A DNA stretch of 64,000 bases, taken from assembly GCA_029945425.1 (NCBI GenBank), contig JAQSDV010000004.1:916991-980990 (forward strand), read 5' to 3'. The stretch comes from a bacterium. Lineage in GTDB: Bacteria > Pseudomonadota > Alphaproteobacteria > Micavibrionales > UBA2020. Made by a program: the position numbers and the translations under genes. Positions 37,593 through 46,143 of the stretch are shown here, piece by piece; the first letter of the stretch is position 1, and the number at the start of each line of letters is the position of its first letter. The notes beneath the pieces were generated by a model. The model worked only from the letters and a program-made list of their open reading frames with translations, was not told the origin of the DNA and did not search any database.

Positions 37593-37767
37593 CATGCGCG
37601 TTTTTTTTGCCGGCGTTGAAACGCATGTTCAACATCTGCTCTTTGACTCTGAAATGACTCAGGAAAATATTTTAGCTTGCAAAGGCGAATCGGTTTTGCG
37701 ATGTTGCCCTCAATAAAAATAAAAAGACTTTCGACGACACCCGACCGAAGCGGAGACAAATCCCTTG

Positions 37768-38232
37768 ATGATGCGAGCACCACGCCACCGGCGCGCCAGC
37801 TGGATGCGCGAGATCGGCGAATCCAAGATCGATATGGGCCTGATCGCGCCGATGTCGGCAGATGCGCTCGATATGTCGCTGTACACCGCCGTTGCCGAAG
37901 ACGACCACCGCGCCGTGCGCGGCTGCACGGGCGCCAACCCCGATATGCAGGCGGATGGCAAGCTGGGCGAACCGAACGGCATGCTGCTCCATTTCGCCGC
38001 GCGCCATGCCTCGCTGAAAACCGTGATTGCTTTGCTGAATCTGGGCGCTGATCCCTTTGCCGTTGACGAAGACGGCAAAACCGCGCGTCAGGCGGCCGAT
38101 GACCGCCCGACCGGCAACCGCGTCCGCACCGTGCTGGCGCTGTGGGAAAAGAAAAAACTGAGCGGCGACACCTCGCCGCTGCTGGAAGACGAAGACGAGT
38201 TTTCTATCCTCGACCGTCACGCGGCGTCTTAA
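37768..38232 (+). CDS. Ankyrin-repeat protein
   Basis: 154 residues from the ATG at 37768 (a TTG precedes it and another ATG follows). The ankyrin signature is seen in DMSLYTAVAEDDHRAVRGCTGANPD and GMLLHFAARHASLKTVIALLNLGADPFAVDEDGKTARQAA, about two and a half repeats. The C-terminus is acidic (LLEDEDEFSILDRH). Ankyrin repeats mediate protein-protein contact, and no enzymatic domain is attached. No partner is evident from the neighbours. It is convergent with the CobT-like gene with a 4-nt gap. Confidence 0.8.
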   Translation: MMRAPRHRRASWMREIGESKIDMGLIAPMSADALDMSLYTAVAEDDHRAVRGCTGANPDMQADGKLGEPNGMLLHFAARHASLKTVIALLNLGADPFAVDEDGKTARQAADDRPTGNRVRTVLALWEKKKLSGDTSPLLEDEDEFSILDRHAAS

Positions 38233-38236
38233 ATTA

Positions 38237-39052
38237 CTAACCGACTTTTGTAAGAGATTTCAGGAAGGCGATCAGCAGCGCGCCGCCCATGCCGACTTGC
38301 GGATGCAGTTTGTCTTCCAGAATATGCGCGGCGTTGCGGCTGTGCAGGCTCGCATCGGCGCGCAGGGCTTGCAACACGGCGGCGGCGGCGGCCGCACCCT
38401 TGCCGTCGAGCAGCACGGGAATATGGGCGAGGCGCGCCGCGATCAGCGCGCCCATGATGGCCGCGATATCAAGCCCGCCGGATTGCAGCAGTGCCTCCAG
38501 CGGCGGCATGCCGGATTTGATGTTCTCGATAATTTTTTCGCCCGCGTTTTCGGCCGCGGGGTTGAGGGCGGCGACGACCAGCAGGTCGATCCCCGGCTGC
38601 ACGGCCATCAAACCATAGGATGTGGCATGGGCGGCGTCGGGGGCGAGCAACGATACTTCCTGCCGGAAATCGCGCGGTGCGGATTCCGACGCCATCTCGT
38701 AGACCTGCAAATCGGCATTCGCGTCCTGCGCCAGCGGCGACAGGGCATGGGTGCCATCGCGCAATTGCTTCAGCGCATCGGCAAGGCCCTTCTGCTTTTC
38801 GGGATAGGCGCCGTGGGGCGCCATGAACAGGGCGATGCGCGGGTGGCGGATATCGGGTTTTTGCTTGTACTGCGCCGCTGCCAGCCAGCGCCAGACATCG
38901 GTATATTTGCCCAGCTTGTCGCCGCCCTTCGTCACGGGCGGCATCTCGGGCAGCACATGGCGCACCATTTCGGCGATCTCGGTCAAATCGACGCCGGGCG
39001 GGGTGACGGTTTTGCCTTGTTCGGTGTCGGTCACGGCTTCGGTTTCTCGCAT
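38237..39052 (-). CDS. CobT-like protein, probably non-catalytic
   Basis: 271 residues from the ATG at 39052; the longer open frame overlaps the DUF2147 gene and is not used. It resembles nicotinate-nucleotide:dimethylbenzimidazole phosphoribosyltransferase: RIALFMAPHGAYPEKQKG matches the 'fAaDHGv' region. SGGLDIAAIMGALIAARLAHIPVLLDGKGAAAAA matches the conserved 'GG-EIAA-AGA---AA--r-PVLLDGf' block. It is about 80 residues shorter than CobT, and the C-terminal segment that carries the catalytic Glu (usually LGEGTGA) reads QVGMGGALLIAF. The transferase activity is therefore probably lost or changed. No cobalamin genes are nearby. Confidence 0.65.
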   Translation of the reverse strand: MRETEAVTDTEQGKTVTPPGVDLTEIAEMVRHVLPEMPPVTKGGDKLGKYTDVWRWLAAAQYKQKPDIRHPRIALFMAPHGAYPEKQKGLADALKQLRDGTHALSPLAQDANADLQVYEMASESAPRDFRQEVSLLAPDAAHATSYGLMAVQPGIDLLVVAALNPAAENAGEKIIENIKSGMPPLEALLQSGGLDIAAIMGALIAARLAHIPVLLDGKGAAAAAAVLQALRADASLHSRNAAHILEDKLHPQVGMGGALLIAFLKSLTKVG

Positions 39053-39564
39053 TTCGGGTAGCGCGCATCGGTGCTCTCGACGCGCCGCCAGGTTTCGGTC
39101 TGGGTGATAAAGCCCTTGGAAAATTTGACGCGCATGGTTTTGTCGTCGATGCCGGTCGCATCGACGCCGACATCCATGCCCATGCCGCGCAGCTCCATCC
39201 TGCCCTGCCAGTGGCCGGGGGCGACTTTCTGGAACTGCATCCTGGGGGAGAAATCGCACAGGCCCGCGATGTCGCGCGCGGTGACCTCCTCCCCGAAGCT
39301 GCGGCCGGATTTGTCGCCGAACTTGTCGAAGATCGCGGTGTCGGCCGGATTGACCCAATGCACGCTGCCGCAGACGCCGCTGTCCGGGCAGGGCTGGAGC
39401 GAGATGACGGCATCGAAACTTTCGGTTTTCCACAAAGTGGGGGATTGCGGCAATTCGGGCGCGGCGGGCGCGGAATAGGCGGTCGCCGGCGTCGCTGCCA
39501 CGCCAAAGGCGGTCGCAAGCGCGGCAAGGCTGGTGCGGAGTTTCTTGTGCTGTGCGGGCGTCAC
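39031..39564 (-). CDS. Secreted DUF2147 protein
   Basis: 177 residues from a GTG at 39564, chosen because a signal peptide follows it directly (QHKKLRTSLAALATAFGVAATPATAYSA). Upstream ATG (39681) and TTG (39705) starts would put about 40 extra residues before the signal. The mature domain shows the DUF2147 pattern: LWKTESFDAVISLQPC, GVCGSVHWV, and a C-terminal GHWQGRMELRGMGMDV with final TETWRRVE. These are small periplasmic beta proteins of unknown role. The 3' end overlaps the start of the CobT-like gene by 22 nt. Confidence 0.72.
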   Translation of the reverse strand: MTPAQHKKLRTSLAALATAFGVAATPATAYSAPAAPELPQSPTLWKTESFDAVISLQPCPDSGVCGSVHWVNPADTAIFDKFGDKSGRSFGEEVTARDIAGLCDFSPRMQFQKVAPGHWQGRMELRGMGMDVGVDATGIDDKTMRVKFSKGFITQTETWRRVESTDARYPKCEKPKP

Positions 39565-39791
39565 GATCAGCGTCTCACTTTGTAATATAAGGAATGTAGT
39601 ACCATCATAAGCGGCGACACGTAAATTTTCAGGAAAGCCGAAGCCAGAATCGGCGGCGGCGGGATTTATGCGGGCCAGCATAGCGGCGGTATTGGATATT
39701 TGCAAAATGCCATCTATGTCGTTGATTATGGGTTATCAACGGTCGGCCGGGCGCGTTAAATGTGTTTACCCCTATAGTCTAGGCTCAAATA

Positions 39792-39808
39792 GTTTACGTT
39801 ATGTAAAC
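39792..39808. promoter_or_regulatory. Inverted repeat upstream of the pilus operon
   Basis: GTTTAC-GTTAT-GTAAAC, perfect 6-bp arms, in an A/T-rich 150-nt leader before the pilus ATPase gene. It is a candidate operator for the locus; no regulator is assigned. Confidence 0.4.
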
Positions 39809-39879
39809 CTTTGGGCTAATATTTTGAGTTTGTTAACTTTTCTGTGGCAATCTTGATACTGGAGGAATTCGAGGAAGAC

Positions 39880-41832
39880 ATGGGGTTTATCAAGATGGCT
39901 GAAGATGCCGCGACAAAGAATCCGGCTAAAGCTGTAGAAACAAAGGGATCGCCTGCCTCTGGCGCGCCCCTTTCGATGAATCCGACCGCCGCCGAACTCG
40001 CCGCAATGGCAGCGGCTGCCGCAGCGCCTGCGCCCGCTCCTTCGGCACCGCCGCCTACTGGCACCACGGCACCGACTGTCACCGCGCCACCGCCTTCCAC
40101 GCATGTCACCGGCGCGCCGGTCAAGCGCATCGGCGACCGCCTTGTCGAGCGCGGCCTGATCAGCGCCGACCAGTTGCAGGTCGCGCTGCACGAAAAATCG
40201 AAATCGCATTTGCTGCTCGGCGAAATTCTCGTCGACCTGAAATTCATTACGCCCGAGGTTTTGTCGGAGTTCCTCTCCGAAACCACGGGCCTGCAGCTTT
40301 TCGATCCCAAGAAAACGATGATCGATCCCGAGGCGCTCGACCTCGTGACGAAAAAAGACGCGCAGAAATACCAGTTCCTGCCGATCTCGCTCGACCGCGA
40401 AAAGAACCGCGCGATCATCGCGATGACCGATCCTTACGACGTGGTCGCGCTCGACCGCCTGAAACAGCTGCTGCCCAAAGGCTGCGCCGTTGTGCCGCAG
40501 GTTTGCCCGCCCGCGGTCATGCAGGACATCATTCACAAGGTGTATGGCGTCTCGACCTCGATCGACGGGATTTTGAAGGAACTTGCGGGCGACAAGGCCG
40601 CCGCGAAAAAGAACATCGACAACCTGAGCTCGGAAGAGGCCTATTCGCACCCGCTCGTGCGTCTTGTCAACGCGCTGATCTTTGAATCGCTGAAGATGGG
40701 CGCATCCGATTTGCACTTCGAGCCCGAAGAAAACTTCATCCGCATCCGCTACCGCATCGACGGCGACATGCAGACCGTGCATACGCTGCACAAGGAATAC
40801 TGGAACGGTATCTGTCAGCGCCTGAAAATTCTGGCGGAGATGAACATCGCCGACAAACTGGCGCCGCAGGACGGACGCTTCAACCTGAACATGGGCGGCC
40901 GCGACGCCGACTTCCGCGTGTCATGCCTGCCGACCGTCAACGGCGAAAACATCGTCCTTCGCGTCCTTGATAAATCGGCGTCGATCGTTCCGCTGGAGCG
41001 CCTCGGCTTCTCCGACCACAACATGTACCTGATCAAAAAGGCGCAGGCGCGTCCCGAAGGCATCATCATCGTGACCGGCCCCACGGGCTCGGGCAAGACC
41101 ACGACGCTCTATTCGATGCTGAACGACGTGAACACGATCGACGTGAACATCCAGACGCTGGAAGACCCGGTCGAGTACAACCTCGGCCTGATCCGCCAGA
41201 CGCACGTGAAGGATGGCGGCGCGTTCACCTTCGGCGAGGGCATTAAAGCCCTGCTGCGACAAGACCCTGACATCATCTTCATCGGCGAGGTGCGCGACAG
41301 CATCACGGCGGAACAGGCGCTCAAGGCCGCGATGACGGGTCACCAGGTTTATACATCGCTCCACACCAACGACTGCTTCGGCGCCATCCCGCGTCTCGTC
41401 GACCTTGGCATTAAACCCGCCATGCTCGCGGGCGCGATTATCGCAACACTCGCGCAGCGACTTGTCAGAAAGCTTTGTCAGAAGTGCAAGGTCGCGAAGA
41501 CCGCAACGCCCGACGAATGCAAGCTGCTGGCGATCGGCCCTGACGGCAACCCGATCGATTACACAAACCCGCCCACGCTTTACCATCCGGGCGGCTGCCC
41601 CGAATGCAACAATGCGGGCTACAAGGGCCGTATCGCCTGCGTCGAAATTCTGTATCTGGATGAAGAACTTGACGACATGATCGCGACCGGCGCGATGAAA
41701 TCCCAGCTGAAGCCCATCGCACGCAAGAAGGGTTTCAGGAACATGCTGGATGACGGTATTTTGAAAATATACCAGGGGACGACCAGCCTCGATGCGGCGG
41801 TCAAGATCCTCAACTTCTCCGACCGGATGTAA
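39880..41832 (+). CDS. Type IV pilus assembly ATPase (PilB/MshE/GspE family)
   Basis: 650 residues from the ATG at 39880, which has a GAGGAAG site; a GTG at 39844 is an alternative. A Pro/Ala/Thr-rich linker (about 15-85) precedes a T2SSE N-terminal domain (about 90-200, RIGDRLVERGLISADQLQVAL). The ATPase core has Walker A TGPTGSGKTTTLYSML, an Asp box with TLEDPVEYNL, Walker B PDIIFIGEVRD and the His box TGHQVYTSLHTND. The tetracysteine zinc site is CQKCK ... CPECN. It powers pilus extension from the cytoplasm and is the first gene of the pilus locus. Confidence 0.95.
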   Translation: MGFIKMAEDAATKNPAKAVETKGSPASGAPLSMNPTAAELAAMAAAAAAPAPAPSAPPPTGTTAPTVTAPPPSTHVTGAPVKRIGDRLVERGLISADQLQVALHEKSKSHLLLGEILVDLKFITPEVLSEFLSETTGLQLFDPKKTMIDPEALDLVTKKDAQKYQFLPISLDREKNRAIIAMTDPYDVVALDRLKQLLPKGCAVVPQVCPPAVMQDIIHKVYGVSTSIDGILKELAGDKAAAKKNIDNLSSEEAYSHPLVRLVNALIFESLKMGASDLHFEPEENFIRIRYRIDGDMQTVHTLHKEYWNGICQRLKILAEMNIADKLAPQDGRFNLNMGGRDADFRVSCLPTVNGENIVLRVLDKSASIVPLERLGFSDHNMYLIKKAQARPEGIIIVTGPTGSGKTTTLYSMLNDVNTIDVNIQTLEDPVEYNLGLIRQTHVKDGGAFTFGEGIKALLRQDPDIIFIGEVRDSITAEQALKAAMTGHQVYTSLHTNDCFGAIPRLVDLGIKPAMLAGAIIATLAQRLVRKLCQKCKVAKTATPDECKLLAIGPDGNPIDYTNPPTLYHPGGCPECNNAGYKGRIACVEILYLDEELDDMIATGAMKSQLKPIARKKGFRNMLDDGILKIYQGTTSLDAAVKILNFSDRM

Positions 41833-41885
41833 GGGCGCGGGCGAGCTTGCGTGTTGTCTATACAAGTAGTTGATTTCCTTCTATA

Positions 41886-41899
41886 ATTGTTGTAACAAT
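41886..41899. promoter_or_regulatory. Short inverted repeat between the ATPase and platform genes
   Basis: ATTGTT-GT-AACAAT lies in the 122-nt A/T-rich gap. It may mark a secondary promoter or operator. Evidence is limited to the symmetry. Confidence 0.25.
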
Positions 41900-41954
41900 A
41901 TCAGGTGAGTTTATTTTCAGAGGCTCATCTGTCTAGGGTTCAGGGCGAATAACC

Positions 41955-43169
41955 ATGCCAAAGTTCAGCTATCGAGCAATTAACCAAAACGGTCGTCCCG
42001 TGCGCGGCGTCGTCAACGCCGCCAATGAAACGGAACTTTTCAACCGTTTGAACGAAACCGGCATGTCGTTGCTCGACTGCAAGGAAATGAACGACAAGGC
42101 CGGCAAGCTGGCCAGCCTCACCGCCAAAAAAGTCAAGGCACGCGACCTGATCCAGATGTTCGTCCACCTGGAACAGCTGCAAAAGGCCGGCGTTCCCTTG
42201 CTCGACGCGCTGTCCGACGTGCGCGACACCGCTGAATCCTCCCGCCTGCGCGACATCATGGGCGACGTTTACGGCGAAGTGTCGTCGGGCTCGTCCTTCT
42301 CCGTCGCGCTCTCGAAACACCCGTCCGTTTTCGAGCCTATCTTCATCTCGCTCATCAACTCCGGCGAAGAAACCGGTAACATGACCAACTCCTTCACGCA
42401 GGTGATCAAGCACCTGAAGTGGACGGATGCGATGTCGAGCAAGGTGAAAAAAGCGACAAGGTACCCGAAAATTCTGGGCGGCGTCGTTGTCCTCGTCGTC
42501 TGGGTGATGATGACCAAGGTCGTCCCGGACGTGACCGGGTTCCTGAAGGAACTGGGGCAGGAACTGCCGCCCGTGACGCTCGCGCTGATCGCGACATCCG
42601 ACTTCTTCCAGAACAACTTCCCGTCTATCGTGCTTGCGCTGGTTGGCGCCTATGCCGCGCTGAGAATTTCGCGCAACATGTCGGAAGGCGTGCGTTACCG
42701 CACCGATTACATCGCGCTGCATTCGCCGGCTTTCGGATCGCTGATCCGCAAGATTTCGCTGTCGCGTTTCTGCCAGACCTTCGCCGTCCTCTTCACCTCG
42801 GGCCTCGAGATCCTGAAATGCATCGAGGCCGCGAAGCAGACCGCCGGCAACCTCGTCCTCACCGAGGCGCTGGAGCGCGTGAAGACGAACGTGCAGGAAG
42901 GCTCGCCCCTGTCGACCGCGCTCAACACCTCCGGCGAGTTTCCTTCGCTCGTCGTGCGGATGGTCAAGATCGGCGAAGAGTCGGGTAACCTCACGGGGGT
43001 TCTCGAGCAGGTATCGGAATTTTACAACCAGGACGTCAACGATGCGGTCGACGGCATGATCACGATGATCGAGCCCGCCATGACGGTCATCCTGGGGGGC
43101 ATCATCCTGTGGATCGCGGCCGCCGTCTTCGGCCCGATTTACGGCAGCCTTGGCAAGATGGGGACGTAA
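41955..43169 (+). CDS. Type IV pilus inner-membrane platform protein (PilC/MshG/GspF family)
   Basis: 404 residues. Two T2SSF domains of about 120 residues are each preceded by family sequences. VKARDLIQMFVHLEQLQKAGVPL starts the first, and ISLSRFCQTFAVLFTSGLEIL starts the second. Three membrane helices are visible (KILGGVVVLVVWVMMTKVVP, IVLALVGAYAALRI and the C-terminal TVILGGIILWIAAAVFGPIY). The MIEPAMTVILG end is conserved in PilC and GspF. It couples the ATPases to the growing pilin polymer. Confidence 0.95.
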   Translation: MPKFSYRAINQNGRPVRGVVNAANETELFNRLNETGMSLLDCKEMNDKAGKLASLTAKKVKARDLIQMFVHLEQLQKAGVPLLDALSDVRDTAESSRLRDIMGDVYGEVSSGSSFSVALSKHPSVFEPIFISLINSGEETGNMTNSFTQVIKHLKWTDAMSSKVKKATRYPKILGGVVVLVVWVMMTKVVPDVTGFLKELGQELPPVTLALIATSDFFQNNFPSIVLALVGAYAALRISRNMSEGVRYRTDYIALHSPAFGSLIRKISLSRFCQTFAVLFTSGLEILKCIEAAKQTAGNLVLTEALERVKTNVQEGSPLSTALNTSGEFPSLVVRMVKIGEESGNLTGVLEQVSEFYNQDVNDAVDGMITMIEPAMTVILGGIILWIAAAVFGPIYGSLGKMGT

Positions 43170-43175
43170 GCGAAG

Positions 43176-44813
43176 ATGGTTGGAATCGGCGGCGGCAAGC
43201 GTGTGTTGATGGTAGGCGGCGAGGGGATCGTGCTTTACGCGCCTCTCGGCAAGGGCTTCGAGCGTGAAACGGCGATTTCATGGGAAGTCCCCAACTTCGA
43301 CGAGCAATTGGTCGAGGCGCTTGATTCCAAGCACCGCGGCAAATCCGTCCTCGTGATTTTCGACGGCGCCGACCAGACCTACCGCAAGGAAGAAAATATC
43401 CCGAAGCTGTCGCCTATCGACCGCCCGCGTTTCGTGAAGCGCAAGCTGGAACTGGCCTTCCCCAGTTATCCGATCCGCGCGTCGCTGGAAATCAAGCCCG
43501 CGAAGTCGAAGAAGCAATTCATCCAGGTGAAAGCGTCGAAGGAAGAGGCGCGCTCGTACCTGTTCGTCGCGCTGCCCGACACCGACCAGCTGGACCGCAT
43601 CGGCAATGCGCTCTACGAAACGGGCGTGCCGGTTTCCGGCTTCGGCCTGCTGCCGCTTGAATCGACCGGCATGGTGGCGGAACTCGCAAGCAAGGTTTTC
43701 TCTGGTCAGGGCAAGCCGTCGCGCTGGGCTGTCGTCATCGGCCAGCATGAAACGGGCGGGTTGCGCCAGGTCGTCGTCAAGGACGGCAACCTTGCGCTGA
43801 CACGTCTTACCCCCACCTCCGAAGCCGGCACCAGCGGCACAGGCTGGGTCGACGAAGTGACGCGCGAATTCAAGGCGACGCTCACCTACATATCGCGCTT
43901 CGGCTACACCGATGCCGACGGCCTCGATGTCGTTATTATCTGCGGCGACGTGGAGAAGCAGTTCTTCGACCCGAAATCGCTGCCTGTCACGCATTTCCAG
44001 TGCATCAATGCGGGCGAGGCGCTGCGGCATCTGGGCGCGAAATCCTTCGGCTTCGATAAAACCAATTTCGCGGATGCTGTGCATGCCGCCTGGGCGGGCA
44101 AAAAAGGCGGGCTGAAGCTTGCCGTGCGCGTGCCGTCCATCCACCGCATCATGGCGCCGCGCCTGGCCGCGCGCGCGGCCTCCGGCCTGCTGGCCGTGGG
44201 CGTGGTCGCGCTGATGGGGCTGACCGCCGTCGACCTGCAAGCCTATGCGAGCGTGCAGAGCGAAATTTCGGACAAGCAGAACCAGAAGGGCATGCTGGCC
44301 CGCGAATACGAACAGGAAGCGAAAGCCTTCGAAGGCCTGCCCGTGCGCCCCGACGCGGTGCGCGCGACGCTCGGCGTCAAGAAAATGCTGGAGAAGAATA
44401 CCGTCAACCTGCGCGTGATCCTGAACACGCTCAAGAACACGCTGCCCTCCGACGTGAAGATCGAGGAAATGCTGATCGAGCATACGCCGGGGGCCGCGCT
44501 CAAAATGGGCAGCGAAGCGCCGGGCGGCCTATTCGCGCCACCGCCCGATCCCGAAGACAACGGCCGGGTTCATATCAACTTCAAGTTCACGCTGCCCAAG
44601 GACATGCCGCTCGAGCAAAAGACGTTGCGCGCTGACGAGCTCCAGAAAGCGCTGCAGGCATCCTTTGCGGGCTACGATGTCTCGCTGCAGCAGTTCAGCA
44701 GCGTCGACCGCGCAGAAGGGGTAATGCAAGGGGAGCTTGGCAAGGCCCCCCGCTCCGTCATCGGGGACCCTGCGCTGACCGCGGAAATCGACATGAAAGG
44801 GAAGCCGCTCTAA
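43176..44813 (+). CDS. PilM-PilN-type fusion, pilus alignment protein (MshI/GspL-like)
   Basis: 545 residues. The first about 310 residues are cytoplasmic and actin-like/PilM-like in layout (GGEGIVLYAPLGKGFE, WAVVIGQHETGGLRQVVV, DVVIICGDVEKQFFD). A membrane helix at about 335-355 (LLAVGVVALMGLTAVDL) then leads into a coiled coil (SEISDKQNQKGMLAREYEQEA) and a PilN-like periplasmic ferredoxin-fold domain (INFKFTLPKDMPLEQKT). The whole therefore corresponds to PilM plus PilN in one chain, the GspL/MshI arrangement. It is too divergent for a firm family name. Its stop shares bases with the next start (TAATG). Confidence 0.75.
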   Translation: MVGIGGGKRVLMVGGEGIVLYAPLGKGFERETAISWEVPNFDEQLVEALDSKHRGKSVLVIFDGADQTYRKEENIPKLSPIDRPRFVKRKLELAFPSYPIRASLEIKPAKSKKQFIQVKASKEEARSYLFVALPDTDQLDRIGNALYETGVPVSGFGLLPLESTGMVAELASKVFSGQGKPSRWAVVIGQHETGGLRQVVVKDGNLALTRLTPTSEAGTSGTGWVDEVTREFKATLTYISRFGYTDADGLDVVIICGDVEKQFFDPKSLPVTHFQCINAGEALRHLGAKSFGFDKTNFADAVHAAWAGKKGGLKLAVRVPSIHRIMAPRLAARAASGLLAVGVVALMGLTAVDLQAYASVQSEISDKQNQKGMLAREYEQEAKAFEGLPVRPDAVRATLGVKKMLEKNTVNLRVILNTLKNTLPSDVKIEEMLIEHTPGAALKMGSEAPGGLFAPPPDPEDNGRVHINFKFTLPKDMPLEQKTLRADELQKALQASFAGYDVSLQQFSSVDRAEGVMQGELGKAPRSVIGDPALTAEIDMKGKPL

Positions 44814-45472
44814 TGAAGCTCATCGGCATAAAACGGCTGATTTTGCTGGCGATCCTGGCGGGCGTCAACGCCGCCATCGCGGCCGCCTATTTCCTGTGGA
44901 TCGGCCCCATGCTGACCGACGCGCAAAATTCGCTCACGGCTGTCGCGGGGGAAATTTCCCAGCTGCAGGGCAAGATCCAGAACACCAAAGCGGAACTTGC
45001 GGATTACAAGGAAAACCTGCCGAAATACGAGGCGCTGAAGACAAGCGGCTTTATGTCGGGGCAGGACCGCTTCCAGATCAGCCGCGACCTCGATGCCGTG
45101 CGGCAGGCGTCGGAGCTGGGCGGGTTCAGTTTCAACATCAGCGACCTGCGCACGCTTAACAGCGACGAAGCGACTACGGCGCAGCTCAAAGTGCTGAACA
45201 GCCGCATTACGCTGGATCAGGTCGGCGCGCTGCTCGACAAAAATTTCTATGATTTTGCGGAGCGCATGGGCACCTCGTTCCCCGCGCATGTGCGCCTCCA
45301 GCGGCTGGAGATCAAGCGCAGCCAGCCGTTGAACAACCAGACCCTGCAGCGGATTGCGCAGCGGGAAAACGTGCCGCTGCTGACGGCCTCCAGCATCTTC
45401 GACTGGATGACGGTTGTGCCGGCGGCACCGCCCGTCGACCCGAATAACCCCAACGCGCCGAGGCAGCCATGA
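44813..45472 (+). CDS. PilO/MshJ/GspM-like pilus alignment protein
   Basis: 219 residues. A short cytoplasmic N-terminus and one membrane helix (LILLAILAGVNAAIAAAYFLW) are followed by a coiled coil (SQLQGKIQNTKAELADYKENLP) and a compact periplasmic domain. This is the topology of PilO. Sequence identity to known PilO cannot be judged by eye; the call rests on topology, size and position between the PilMN-like and PilP-like genes. Confidence 0.72.
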   Translation: MKLIGIKRLILLAILAGVNAAIAAAYFLWIGPMLTDAQNSLTAVAGEISQLQGKIQNTKAELADYKENLPKYEALKTSGFMSGQDRFQISRDLDAVRQASELGGFSFNISDLRTLNSDEATTAQLKVLNSRITLDQVGALLDKNFYDFAERMGTSFPAHVRLQRLEIKRSQPLNNQTLQRIAQRENVPLLTASSIFDWMTVVPAAPPVDPNNPNAPRQP

Positions 45473-46143
45473 TCCGGTCGTTACGTATCGCTGTGTTGAT
45501 GGTGCTGCTCGCGGTTTGCGCGCCCGCTTTGGCGCAGCAGCCGACAGCCGTCCAGCAGCAGGCGGCGAATGCCGCAGCACTGGGTCAGGGACAGGTGCCG
45601 ACGGCAACCGGCGCCATCTCCGCCCTTTCCCAGATGGATGCCGGCACGCCAGCCGCCCCCGGCGCGACGCCCGCTGCAACAGCTGCAGCGCCTGCGAATC
45701 CCGGTGCTGTGCCCGGCGTCACCCCGCCGACGGCGCCTTTGCCGGAATCGACGGACGCGATTCAAAAACCCTTTAACCGTTCCTTGTTCTTCAGCAAACA
45801 GGATCTGGTGCAGATCATCAAGGCGCTGGACGGCAAAGCGCCCTGCCTCGACTGCGCGCCGTCAGAGGGCGGCACCGAAGTTATTCCGCTTGTGCGCACG
45901 ATTACCCTGACGGGCGTGCTGTATAAAAATCCGCAAGACTGGATGATCTGGCTGAACGGCCAGAAACTGAATCCGAATAACCTGTTCAAGGAAATCCTCG
46001 ATATCGAGGTGTTCCAGGATTCCCGCGTTCGCCTGAAATGGTACGATATCGGCCTCGATGGCGTGATCGACATTACCATGCGCCCGCACCAGAAATACGA
46101 CATCGTGACAGGCCTGCTTCTGCCGGCGCCGCCAGACCAATGA
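45469..46143 (+). CDS. PilP/MshK-like periplasmic pilus protein
   Basis: 224 residues with a cleavable signal peptide (VLMVLLAVCAPALAQQ) and an Ala/Pro/Thr-rich linker (about 25-95). A small beta domain follows (IPLVRTITLTGVLYKNPQDW, MIWLNGQKLNPN, VRLKWYD), which resembles the PilP/GspC 'homology region' that contacts the secretin. A paired CLDC lies just before the domain. It overlaps both neighbours by 3-4 nt. Confidence 0.68.
   Translation: MIRSLRIAVLMVLLAVCAPALAQQPTAVQQQAANAAALGQGQVPTATGAISALSQMDAGTPAAPGATPAATAAAPANPGAVPGVTPPTAPLPESTDAIQKPFNRSLFFSKQDLVQIIKALDGKAPCLDCAPSEGGTEVIPLVRTITLTGVLYKNPQDWMIWLNGQKLNPNNLFKEILDIEVFQDSRVRLKWYDIGLDGVIDITMRPHQKYDIVTGLLLPAPPDQ

Larger units (their letters stand above)
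37323..37767 (+). other. 445-nt gap with two terminators and a possible small RNA
   Basis: No convincing gene is seen. It opens with an imperfect direct repeat (CCCGAGTCG twice at about 37325-37343), then the terminator of the upstream gene. It then has about 130 nt that end in a second terminator at 37572-37592, and finally an A/T-rich leader for the ankyrin gene. Confidence 0.5.

Noticed and set aside
39053..39433. N-terminal extension of the CobT-like protein
   Set aside because: It is Arg-rich, low-quality sequence that is the shadow of the DUF2147 gene in another frame; similarity begins only after the ATG at 39052.
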